Of a DNA stretch of 8,974 nucleotides, positions 1 to 6,355 are shown piece after piece. The translations under genes and the position numbers were made by a program. The notes beneath the pieces are model-generated. The model made no database searches. It saw only the letters and a list, made by a program, of their open reading frames with translations, and was not told where the DNA came from. Every line of letters starts with the position of its first letter. Position 1 is the first letter of the stretch. The DNA comes from an uncultured Eggerthellaceae bacterium (GTDB lineage Bacteria; Actinomycetota; Coriobacteriia; Coriobacteriales; Eggerthellaceae), in assembly GCA_946626265.1 (NCBI GenBank), contig CAMOUE010000083.1, positions 1 to 8,974 on the forward strand. Direction: 5' to 3'.

Positions 1-69
1 CGCTCCCGCCGGCACCGCACGCCTGCCAGCACCCCCGCACCCGCACCCGCAACCGCCCGCCAACCTGCG
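1..69. repeat. GC-rich low-complexity edge with three tandem CCCGCA hexamers
   Basis: The first 69 bases carry no supportable gene. Positions 34-51 are three exact tandem copies of CCCGCA inside a longer C-rich, A/G-poor stretch. It lies directly after the stop codon of the minus-strand gene at 70-1062, so it is that gene's 3' flank. No hairpin followed by a T-run was seen, so it is not called a terminator. Confidence 0.4.
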
Positions 70-1062
70 CTAGCAAATCCTGCCCGACGACTGGTTCCAG
101 TCGTAAAGCGCCCTGCGCAGCGCGATGCGTTCCGGCGTTGCGCCACAGGCTTCCTTGCGAATGCGCTTGCCGACGGCCTTGGCAATGGACCCGATGATGT
201 ACTCGTACGTAAAGAGGTCCCCGACCTGTTCCGCATCGAGCTCGATGACCTCGAAGCCCATCTCCCTCAACGCGTTCACGCGCGCCCTATCAGCGGCGAT
301 TTCGGCCTCGCTTGAGTGATCGTACTTGCCATGATGCTCGACATCCCGCCAGAACTCGATATAGGCCATATCCAGATAGCATTTGCCGCGCTTGGCTATA
401 TGCGCGGCTTTGTCCGAAAGCTCGATGCATGCGTTCATAGCCGGCTGCGGCAATCCATACCCACCGCAGCGGTACGGAAGGCACATCGTCATCTCGTCGA
501 ACGTCTCCATAGGTGATGCCGAACCATCGACGACGTGCCGCAACGCCGCCAAAGCCCTCTCCCGCCCCCGGCAACCACGCGATTGGCTTAGGAAGGCGCC
601 GAGCGACTCCTTGGTGGCAAGCGGCACAGTTCGTTTGCGAAAGCCCCGTTCTTCCGTTGCGTCGAAGCTGTACCTGCCGCATAGCTCATCGCCGAACGCG
701 ACGAGCAAGGGAAAGTCGAGCATCGACGCCGCTCTTAGGAACATGAATCCCAGAGACTCGATGCACACGTTGTTCCCGAGCCGATAAAACGACCCCTCCG
801 GTACGAACCCGTTCCATTCGCGCACGTCGAGCCGATTCGTCTGACGGCCCTGGCTACCGCCCACATCGAGCACGTGAAGCACCCCTCCGGCCGATTCGAG
901 AAACCCTCGATCGACCCAATCGGGAGCGCAAGCCCAAACATCCCGCCCCGACGAAGCGCAGTTTTCGGGAACGTACGACGATGCACGCTTGGGAGCTCGG
1001 TCGAGCGGATAGCGGCGACGCCAGAACTGGGCCGATGACCCTATGTCGAAAACGAGATCCAT
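70..1062 (-). CDS. Uncharacterised protein with Vsr/DUF559-like PD-(D/E)XK endonuclease-fold C-terminus
   Basis: Protein of 330 residues. The N-terminal half (1-175) matches no domain I can name. It is followed by GSASPMET (180-187) and LPYRCGGYGLP (195-205), a pair I associate with a Coriobacteriia-enriched family of uncharacterised proteins. Residues 228-282 look like the core of a very-short-patch-repair/DUF559 endonuclease fold: D231 on one strand, E242 with H244 and K246 after it, then A-D258-R259 followed by ALREMGFEVIEL. That fits an acidic strand, an E-x-H/K strand, a helix with D..R, and a final strand. Nuclease activity is inferred, not shown. The ATG at 1062 opens a typical VFDIGSS start but has no clear SD; a palindrome (1074-1088) and a possible -10 (1091-1096) lie just upstream. 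The gap to cysK is 117 bp on the same strand, so it could be read from cysK or from its own promoter. Alternatives include an AbiEi-like or toxin-antitoxin-associated protein. Confidence 0.8.
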   Translation of the reverse strand: MDLVFDIGSSAQFWRRRYPLDRAPKRASSYVPENCASSGRDVWACAPDWVDRGFLESAGGVLHVLDVGGSQGRQTNRLDVREWNGFVPEGSFYRLGNNVCIESLGFMFLRAASMLDFPLLVAFGDELCGRYSFDATEERGFRKRTVPLATKESLGAFLSQSRGCRGRERALAALRHVVDGSASPMETFDEMTMCLPYRCGGYGLPQPAMNACIELSDKAAHIAKRGKCYLDMAYIEFWRDVEHHGKYDHSSEAEIAADRARVNALREMGFEVIELDAEQVGDLFTYEYIIGSIAKAVGKRIRKEACGATPERIALRRALYDWNQSSGRIC

Positions 1063-1073
1063 GGGCGCATGTT

Positions 1074-1088
1074 ACAGGCGCCGCCTGT
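1074..1088. promoter_or_regulatory. Palindrome ACAGGC-GCC-GCCTGT over a predicted start site (possible operator)
   Basis: A perfect inverted repeat with 6-bp arms and a 3-bp centre lies 12 bp upstream of the ATG at 1062. On the minus strand a possible -10, TATAGC (1096-1091), ends 3 bp before it, so transcription would begin inside the palindrome. That placement suits a repressor site. No convincing -35 was found and no regulator is encoded next to it, so the function is inferred. Confidence 0.35.
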
Positions 1089-1179
1089 CCGCTATATTGC
1101 CCGCAACTAACCGCGAGAACGCGAAAACATTGCAGGAATCGCACCCGACCGTTCCCGCAACGCCTCCCGATTCGCTCCC

Positions 1180-2142
1180 CTATTCGTCCACCTTGGGGAA
1201 CAATGCCGTCGAGAGGTAACGCTCGCCCGTGTCGGGCAGGATGACCACGATGTTCTTGCCCGCGTTCTCGGGACGCTCGGCCAAACGCGCGGCCGCAGCA
1301 AGCGCGGCGCCCGACGAGATGCCGGTGTTCACGCCCTCGGTACGCGCCAGCTCCTGCGAAGCGGCGATGGCGTCCGCCGTGCTGACCGAAACGACCTCGT
1401 CGACGATGTCCGCGTCGTAGTTCTTAGCCACGAAACCCGGCATGATGCCCTGGATGCCATGGGGACCGGGCGTGCCGCCGTCGAGCGCCGGGGACTCCTC
1501 GGGCTGCACCGCCACGATCGAAAGCCCGGCCTTGCGGGGCTTGAGCGCGCGGCCGATGCCCGTGATCGTCCCGCCCGTGCCCACGCCCCCGACGACGATG
1601 TCGACGTCGCCGGCCGTGTCGCGCCAAATCTCCTCCGCCGTCGTCACCTCGTGGATCGCAGGGTTCGCAGGGTTTTCGAACTGCTGCGGGATGAACGAGT
1701 TCGGCGTGGCGTCGCGGATTTCCTCGGCCTTCGCAATCGAGCCCTTGATGCCTTGCGCCGCAGGCGTCAGCACCAGCTCGGCGCCGTATTGACGGATGAG
1801 GGCGCGCCGCTCGACCGACAGCGACTCGGGCAGCACGATGACCACCTTGTAGCCGAGCGCAGCACCGTACGCGGCGAGTGCGATACCGGTGTTGCCGGAC
1901 GTCGGCTCGATAATCGTCCCGCCCGGCTTCAGGATGCCGTCGGCCTCGGCTTGCGCGATGAGCGAATAGCCGATGCGGTCCTTCACGGAACCCGCCGGAT
2001 TCTGGTACTCGAGCTTCGCGAGCAGCGTTGCGCCGAGACCGTTCTTGCCGCCGAACCGGTTGAGCTGCAGAAGAGGCGTGTTGCCGATGAGCTCGACGAC
2101 CGATTGGGCGACGTTCTTGTCAAGGATCTTTGGTTGGGTCAT
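1180..2142 (-). CDS. cysK: Cysteine synthase (O-acetylserine sulfhydrylase)
   Basis: 320 residues, the normal length for CysK. This cytosolic fold-type II PLP enzyme makes L-cysteine and acetate from O-acetyl-L-serine and sulfide. The N-terminus has IGNTPLLQLNR. The PLP lysine is K54 in NPAGSVKDR. The substrate loop TSGNTG is at 81-86, the phosphate-binding GTGGT at 188-192, the GPHGIQGIMPGF loop at 227-237, and the pyridine-ring serine region GISSGAA at 274-280. PDTGERYLST (303-312) is a family hallmark. The ATG at 2142 has an SD-like AGAAGG about 7 nt upstream. There is no CBS regulatory domain and no N-terminal extension, so it is neither cystathionine beta-synthase nor a haem form. It is divergent from the CGL-type gene at 2354, and the shared upstream region holds palindromes and competing leader hairpins. 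No cysE is present here. A CysM- or MccA-like substrate preference cannot be excluded. Confidence 0.95.
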   Translation of the reverse strand: MTQPKILDKNVAQSVVELIGNTPLLQLNRFGGKNGLGATLLAKLEYQNPAGSVKDRIGYSLIAQAEADGILKPGGTIIEPTSGNTGIALAAYGAALGYKVVIVLPESLSVERRALIRQYGAELVLTPAAQGIKGSIAKAEEIRDATPNSFIPQQFENPANPAIHEVTTAEEIWRDTAGDVDIVVGGVGTGGTITGIGRALKPRKAGLSIVAVQPEESPALDGGTPGPHGIQGIMPGFVAKNYDADIVDEVVSVSTADAIAASQELARTEGVNTGISSGAALAAAARLAERPENAGKNIVVILPDTGERYLSTALFPKVDE

Positions 2143-2353
2143 TTTGATGCCTTCTTTCTCGTGTGCCGCGCGGCACCCCGCCGCGCTTCCTTGGATACGG
2201 AATTAATTCTAGTTGTTTTCTAGGATTTGTGTATTCCCCATTCTCGATAAACGGCAATCGCAAATGCGGATAACCGAGAACGCCCAACCCGCCGTATCAT
2301 CTGCTCGAGGCATTCGCTACGAAATGCACCTGCGTTCCGGTGAGGAGGCGACG
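2143..2353. promoter_or_regulatory. Divergent AT-rich control region between cysK and the CGL-type gene
   Basis: This 211-bp gap separates two sulfur genes read outwards. A conspicuous AT-rich island (about 2196-2255) holds the 10-bp palindrome GAATTAATTC (2200-2209), overlapped by CTAG-N7-CTAG (2209-2223). Reading towards cysK, TAGAAT (2211-2206) matches a sigma-70 -10 at 5 of 6 positions and lies 64 nt from the start codon; no strong -35 is visible. Reading towards the CGL gene, TATCAT (2295-2300) is a weak -10 candidate. The SD for the CGL gene is GAGGAGG (2342-2348), 5 nt before ATG 2354. Coordinated control by a sulfur-responsive regulator is an inference. Confidence 0.45.
2163..2186 (-). 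promoter_or_regulatory. Two mutually exclusive hairpins in the cysK leader
   Basis: In the cysK 5' region, GTGCCGCGCGGCAC (2163-2176) is a perfect 14-bp palindrome that folds as a 5-bp stem with a GCGC tetraloop. Overlapping it, GCGCGGC (2168-2174) and GCCGCGC (2180-2186) make a perfect 7-bp stem with a 5-nt loop. The two share bases, so only one can form at a time. The region ends about 20 nt before the cysK start and close to its SD. This could be a translational or attenuation switch; no ligand-binding riboswitch class was recognised. Confidence 0.35.
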
Positions 2354-3568
2354 ATGGACGACAGCTCCTTCAACTCAATGGCATCAGAGATCGAAGGCCT
2401 GCTCGGCATAGACAAAAACCACCGCGCGAACTGGGCTTTCCCAACGCGCGCCGTGCACGGTTACGGCGCTTTCCCCGACCCGGCGGGCGCCGTGAGCACG
2501 CCTATCTACCAATCCGCGACGTTCGGACATCCCGCCCTCCACCAATCGACGGGCTTCGCCTACAGCCGCTGCGGCAACCCCACCGTCCTCGAACTCGAGG
2601 ACACGGTCGCGCTGCTCGAAGGCGGGCTCAAGGCGCTCGCGTTCTGCAGCGGCATGGCCGCCATATCGTGCATGGTGAAGCTGTTCGAAAGCGGCGATAC
2701 CGTGCTCGTCAGCGACGACGTGTACGGCGGAACGCACCGCCTGCTGCAAGACGTCTATGCGTCACGCTACGGCATCGATTTCAAGCCCATCGATTTCAGG
2801 GACCTCGCCGCTGTCGAGGCCGCCTGCGAGGAAGGCGTTGCCGCATTCTTCGTCGAGACGCCCACGAACCCCACCATGAAAGTCGCGGACCTGCGCGCGC
2901 TCGCCGAGCTCGCTCACGCGAACGACGCGCTTCTCATCGTCGACAACACGTTTCTCACCTGCTATTTCCAACGCCCGCTCGAACTCGGCGCAGACCTCGT
3001 CGTCTACAGCGGCACGAAATACCTTTGCGGCCACAACGACGTCATCTGCGGGTTCCTCGTCATACGGGACGAGCGGCTGCTCGAGCACGTGTTCATGGAC
3101 TACATGAGCGAAGGCGACGCGCTTGGCCCCTTCGACGCATGGCTCATGCTGCGCTCGCTCAAGACGATGGCTTTGCGCCTCGACGCACAGCAGGCGAACG
3201 CGTTAAAGGTCTGCTCGTTCCTCAAATAACATCCCCATGTGGAACGCGTGCTCTACGTGGGCGATCCCGACCATCCCGACTTCGACCTCACGCGCAGCCA
3301 GTCGTCCGGGTTCGGCGCCATGATCAGCTTCTACACCGACACCGCCGCGCGCGCCGAACGCGTGCTCGAGCGCGTAGAAGTCATCACGTTCGCGGAAAGC
3401 CTCGGCGGCGTCGAAAGCCTCGTCACGTACCCGGCCATCCAGACGCACGGGTCGGTGCCGGCGCCCACGCGCGAGCGGCTCGGCATAACCGACACCCTGC
3501 TGCGCCTGTCCGTCGGCATCGAGGATGCAGCCGACCTGATCGCCGATCTCGAACAGGCACTCGCATAG
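2354..3568 (+). pseudogene. Cystathionine gamma-lyase/gamma-synthase family gene interrupted by an in-frame TAA
   Basis: Read through one stop, this is a 404-codon Cys/Met-metabolism PLP enzyme of usual length. The start ATG 2354 has SD GAGGAGG 5 nt upstream; more upstream starts in frame (from 2213) lack support. Family motifs are YSRCGNPT (70-77), SGMAAIS (99-105), DDVYGGTHRL (121-130), ETPTNPTMKV (168-177), VDNTF (196-200) and the PLP lysine K222 in YSGTKYLCGHND. At codon 292 the frame meets TAA (3227-3229), exactly where relatives have K/Q before a His-Pro pair. Without any frame change the next codons give HPHVERVLYVGD and the complete C-terminal domain to 3568, including SSGFGAMISF, ESLGGVESL and TLLRLSVGIED, where the substrate-carboxylate arginine lies. 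A one-base CAA-to-TAA change explains it. The 291-residue product would lack that domain. A GTG at 3239 could start the tail, but no SD is visible. Whether it is lyase (MccB/MetC-like) or synthase (MetB) cannot be told here. Confidence 0.88.
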
Positions 3569-3641
3569 CTGGCGAAAAACTGGCAGAATATCCCGCAAGT
3601 CCTCCGCTTTGAAGCTTCCACAGGGAAAGGAACGTGAAGGC

Positions 3642-4832
3642 ATGACCTATGGTTTCGACGCGCCCATCGACAGGCGCGGCACCGACTGCATCAAATTCGA
3701 CCGCCCCGAACTGCGAGGCCGCGCAAGCGACCTCCTGTCGTACTGGGTCGCCGACATGGATTTCGCGACATCGCCCGAGGTCGTCGAGGCCATCTGCAAG
3801 CGCGCGCAGCACGGCATCTTCGGCTACACCGACCCGGGCCCGGATTACTACGCCTCGATAGACGACTGGTGCTCGCGCCGCTACGGCTGGCACGTCCCCG
3901 CCGACCAGGTCGTCGCGACGCCCGGCGTCGTGTACGCGCTCGCGGCCGCGGTGCGCGCGTTCACCGCGCCCGGAGATGCCGTCGTCATCCAGCAGCCCGT
4001 GTACTACCCGTTCTCGAGCGTCGTCGAGGGAAACGGCCGCAAGCTCGTCGTCACGCAGCTCGCCTTCGACGGGGAGCGCTATTCAATCGACTTCGAAGAG
4101 CTCGAGCGTGCGATTGCCGACAACAACGCGCAATTGCTCCTGCTCTGCAACCCCCACAACCCGGTCGGACGCGCATGGAGCGCTCTAGAGCTCGGCCGCA
4201 TCGCCGACATCTGCGCGCGCCACGGCGTGATCGTCGTGAGCGACGAGATCCACATGGACTTCGCGCGGCCAGGACACGAGCATGTCCCGTTCGCGCGAAT
4301 TTCCGGCGAAAGCGGCTGCACGTACATTGCGGCGATAAGCGCCTCGAAGACGTTCAACCTCGCGGGCCTGCAGACCGCCAACGTTGTCATTCCCGACGAG
4401 GGTCTGAAAGATGTCTACCGCGCCACGATGCTCGCCTCGGGCTACAGCCAGCCGAACGTGCTCGGCGCGATCGCCACCCAAGCCGCCTACGAATATGGCG
4501 AACCGTGGCTTTCCGCCCTGAAGGACTACCTAGAGGGCAACTGGAAGCTGCTCGGAGACATGCTGGCGGCACGCACGCCCGAGCTGAAGCTCATCGAGGC
4601 GGAAAGCACGTACCTCGCCTGGATAGACTGCAGGGCGCTCGGATACGACGCCAAGGCGCTCGAGCGCTTCATTGAGGACGAGGCGGGGCTCTGGCTCGAT
4701 TGCGGTGGCATATTCGGCGCAGGCGGAGACGGTTTCGTGCGAATCAACATCGCCACGCAACGCGCCTACCTGGAACGCGGGATCGACCAGCTCTGCTCGG
4801 CCGCCGGCCGCGCGCTCGCACGGCTCAAGTAA
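3642..4832 (+). CDS. MalY/PatB-family PLP-dependent C-S lyase (cystathionine beta-lyase / cysteine desulfhydrase type aminotransferase)
   Basis: 396 residues from ATG 3642, the usual length for MalY/PatB (class I/II aminotransferase fold, cytosolic). The family cleaves C-S bonds of cystathionine, cysteine or related thioethers to give thiol or sulfide, pyruvate and ammonia. The N-terminal FDAPIDRRGTDCIKFD and WVADMDF (35-41) are hallmarks of this subfamily. YYPF (121-124), NPHNPVGR (170-177), SDEIHMDF (200-207), the PLP lysine K236 in SASKTFNLAGLQ and R367 in GFVRINIA (substrate carboxylate) are all present, so it should be active. ATG 3642 is preferred over TTG 3609 because homologues begin at MxYxFD and AAAGGA lies 10 nt upstream. 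It follows the interrupted CGL gene by 73 bp with no terminator between, suggesting an operon. A 15-bp tandem duplication spans its stop codon. The exact substrate cannot be read from sequence. Confidence 0.92.
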   Translation: MTYGFDAPIDRRGTDCIKFDRPELRGRASDLLSYWVADMDFATSPEVVEAICKRAQHGIFGYTDPGPDYYASIDDWCSRRYGWHVPADQVVATPGVVYALAAAVRAFTAPGDAVVIQQPVYYPFSSVVEGNGRKLVVTQLAFDGERYSIDFEELERAIADNNAQLLLLCNPHNPVGRAWSALELGRIADICARHGVIVVSDEIHMDFARPGHEHVPFARISGESGCTYIAAISASKTFNLAGLQTANVVIPDEGLKDVYRATMLASGYSQPNVLGAIATQAAYEYGEPWLSALKDYLEGNWKLLGDMLAARTPELKLIEAESTYLAWIDCRALGYDAKALERFIEDEAGLWLDCGGIFGAGGDGFVRINIATQRAYLERGIDQLCSAAGRALARLK

Positions 4833-4851
4833 TCAAGGCTCAAGCAATCAA
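4822..4851 (+). repeat. 15-bp tandem duplication spanning the C-S lyase stop codon
   Basis: GGCTCAAGTAATCAA (4822-4836) is followed directly by GGCTCAAGCAATCAA (4837-4851), one difference in 15. The first copy contains the TAA stop (4830-4832); in the second copy the same triplet is CAA. It fills most of the gap before the thioesterase SD at 4861-4864. Confidence 0.85.
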
Positions 4852-4872
4852 TCGAGAAGAGAGGTCACGCTC

Positions 4873-5277
4873 ATGCTCGACGAAAACTGCCCCATCGAGG
4901 AGGTCCGCACGCTGTTCGGCAACGACCGGTTTGCCACCGAGGCATGCGGCTGCCGCGTCGTGGAAGCCGAGCGCGGACACGCCGTCTGCGCCTTCGACAT
5001 CGACGGCGTCCATCTGAACGCCCAGGGAAACGTCATGGGCGGGGCTATTTTCACGCTCGCGGACTTCGCGCTGGCAATCGCCTGCAACATGGGAGAAGAG
5101 CCCACGGTCGCTGTCAGCAACACGATAGAGTTCCTGAGCACGGCGAAAGGCTCGACCCTCATCGCCACCTGCGATGCCGACAAAAGCGGGCGCAGCCTTG
5201 GATTCTACACAGTCGAAGTCGTCGACGATCTTGGAACGCCTGTCGCGAAGATGACCGCCACGTGCTTCAGGCGCTAA
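4873..5277 (+). CDS. PaaI-like hotdog-fold acyl-CoA thioesterase
   Basis: 134 residues, a typical single hotdog domain. Members hydrolyse acyl- or aryl-CoA thioesters as cytosolic tetramers. The diagnostic stretch H47-LNAQGNVMGGAIFTLAD63-FA matches the PaaI/4HBT signature (H/N..G..hGG..f.laD.A), with D63 as the likely catalytic acid and the GG forming the oxyanion-hole helix start. The remainder (FDIDGVHLNA, VSNTIEFLSTAKGSTL, GFYTVEVVDDLGTPVAKMT) fits the following strands. The start ATG 4873 is chosen because GAGG (4861-4864) lies 8 nt upstream; further upstream codons in this frame run back into the C-S lyase gene. It lies 40 bp after that gene, so is probably co-transcribed. No phenylacetate genes are nearby, so the substrate is unknown. 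Its 3' end overlaps the convergent phosphatase by 11 bp. Confidence 0.88.
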   Translation: MLDENCPIEEVRTLFGNDRFATEACGCRVVEAERGHAVCAFDIDGVHLNAQGNVMGGAIFTLADFALAIACNMGEEPTVAVSNTIEFLSTAKGSTLIATCDADKSGRSLGFYTVEVVDDLGTPVAKMTATCFRR

Positions 5278-6187
5278 TCGCGCATGCTTCGCACACTGTG
5301 CCGACCGCGTCCGCGACGTGAGTTGAGCCGGCCGTGCGCGTGACGCGAATCGCACTTGTCGAGCGTGTCCCGCGAGCTGAGCTAATCGCGCTCGCCTCGC
5401 GAGCCAAGCTGACCGTGCATGCCTCGCGGATTGCCCGGACGCGATCGTCGGTCATGCCGAGCGTCTCGCGCATGAACGCATCCCAACTACCGTATTCGCC
5501 GTCGATGGCCGCATAGAACGCCGCGATATTCTCGGGTTCGGCACGATGCGACACGACGAGCTCGTGGGCGCGTTTCTCGTCGCCATCGGACAGCCTGAGG
5601 AAGCGCGCGAACATCTCGTCGTAGCGCTTGTCGCGCGACACGTTCGTGAGCAGGTAATCCTCGAGGATATCGTCGCGGCTTGCCCCGAGCACCGACAGCA
5701 CGAGCACGGCCATGATGCCCGCGCGATCCTTGCCGCCGCTGCAATGGAAATAAACGGTGCGGCCGCTCTGCGTGCGCGCGAAGATCTCGTCGAGCGCCTT
5801 GCGCATCTGTGCCGTCGTGAGGCGGTTGGAAAGCGAACGGTAGAAATGCGTGGGCTCGCAAGCGAAATCGGGGCCGACAGCCTTCGTGCCCTCGGCGCGC
5901 TCCGTGTACTCGATTCCGACCTTCTCGAGGTCATAATACGGAATGTGCAGGTAATCGACGCCATCGGGCACCTGATTGGGCTTTGCTGCAAGCTCCCATC
6001 CGCAGCGCAGGTCCACGACGCAGCACACGCCGCGCTTGACGAACAGCTCGTCGACGTCCGCCTGTGTCGGGGCGGAAAGGGCGCTTCCCCGATAGAACAA
6101 GCCGGATTGCACGACGCGACCCTCCCCTACGGGGATACCACCCAAATCGCGCACGTTCTCGACGTTTTCCAGCTCGATGGTTCTCAA
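5267..6187 (-). CDS. Tyrosine-protein phosphatase (Y_phosphatase3 type) with repetitive C-terminal tail
   Basis: 306 residues. The N-terminal ENVENVRDLGGIPVGEGRVVQSGLFYRGSAL is the signature of the bacterial dual-specificity/tyrosine phosphatase family (PF13350 type). VVDLR (57-61) follows, and the P-loop is HCSGGKDRAG (148-157) with nucleophile C149 and phosphate-binding R155. Substrates may be phosphotyrosine proteins or phosphoinositides. No signal peptide is seen. The start is TTG 6187: GGAAGG lies 8 nt upstream, and family homology begins at residue 5. The catalytic domain ends around residue 258. The last ~48 residues are Ala/Ser/Arg/Thr-rich, contain a repeated REASAIS/CEACAIS motif, and look like run-on into drifting sequence. 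It ends inside the convergent thioesterase gene (11-bp overlap). Confidence 0.88.
   Translation of the reverse strand: MRTIELENVENVRDLGGIPVGEGRVVQSGLFYRGSALSAPTQADVDELFVKRGVCCVVDLRCGWELAAKPNQVPDGVDYLHIPYYDLEKVGIEYTERAEGTKAVGPDFACEPTHFYRSLSNRLTTAQMRKALDEIFARTQSGRTVYFHCSGGKDRAGIMAVLVLSVLGASRDDILEDYLLTNVSRDKRYDEMFARFLRLSDGDEKRAHELVVSHRAEPENIAAFYAAIDGEYGSWDAFMRETLGMTDDRVRAIREACTVSLAREASAISSARGTRSTSAIRVTRTAGSTHVADAVGTVCEACAISA
5273..5391. repeat. Direct repeat GCTAATCGCGC bracketing the phosphatase tail
   Basis: GCTAATCGCGC occurs at 5273-5283 and again at 5381-5391. The first copy contains the thioesterase TAA stop (5275-5277) and the last codons of the phosphatase. Both copies are followed by similar sequence (GCATGCTTCGC and CTCGCCTCGC), and encode the related peptides CEACAIS and REASAIS in the phosphatase frame. 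Confidence 0.6.
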
Positions 6188-6355
6188 GGACCGACCTTCC
6201 GACTCGCCACGTTCGAACTCAACGTATTATGACCGAAATGGACCGCACGCGGGGGGCGCCCATCAAAACACGATAACGTTCCCGTGCGAAAAGCGCACGT
6301 TCGGAAACGCCGCCGCGTTGGATGCCGAAACGTCTAAGCGCCGACAATGGGCCCT
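6188..6355 (-). promoter_or_regulatory. Gap with weak promoter and hairpin between phosphotransferase and phosphatase
   Basis: A 168-bp gap between two minus-strand genes. CATAAT (6231-6226 on the minus strand) matches a -10 at 5 of 6 positions and lies 38 nt upstream of the TTG start of the phosphatase; no good -35 accompanies it. CGTGCG-AAAAG-CGCACG (6283-6299) is a perfect 6-bp hairpin, flanked by partly complementary CGTTCC and GGAAACG. It may end the phosphotransferase transcript, but no T-run follows directly. Confidence 0.35.

Noticed and set aside
1459..2223. 254-codon plus-strand ORF
   Set aside because: Antisense shadow of cysK, low-complexity Arg/Asp-rich product.
2213..2353. Extended N-terminus of the CGL gene from 2213
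   Set aside because: ATG 2354 has GAGGAGG at 5 nt and gives a normal family length; the extension crosses the divergent control region.
3200..3240. Frameshift as the cause of the split CGL gene
   Set aside because: Both parts are in the same frame; one nonsense codon alone explains the break.
3869..4675. 268-codon plus-strand ORF
   Set aside because: Alternate frame within the C-S lyase gene; Arg-rich shadow with no motifs.
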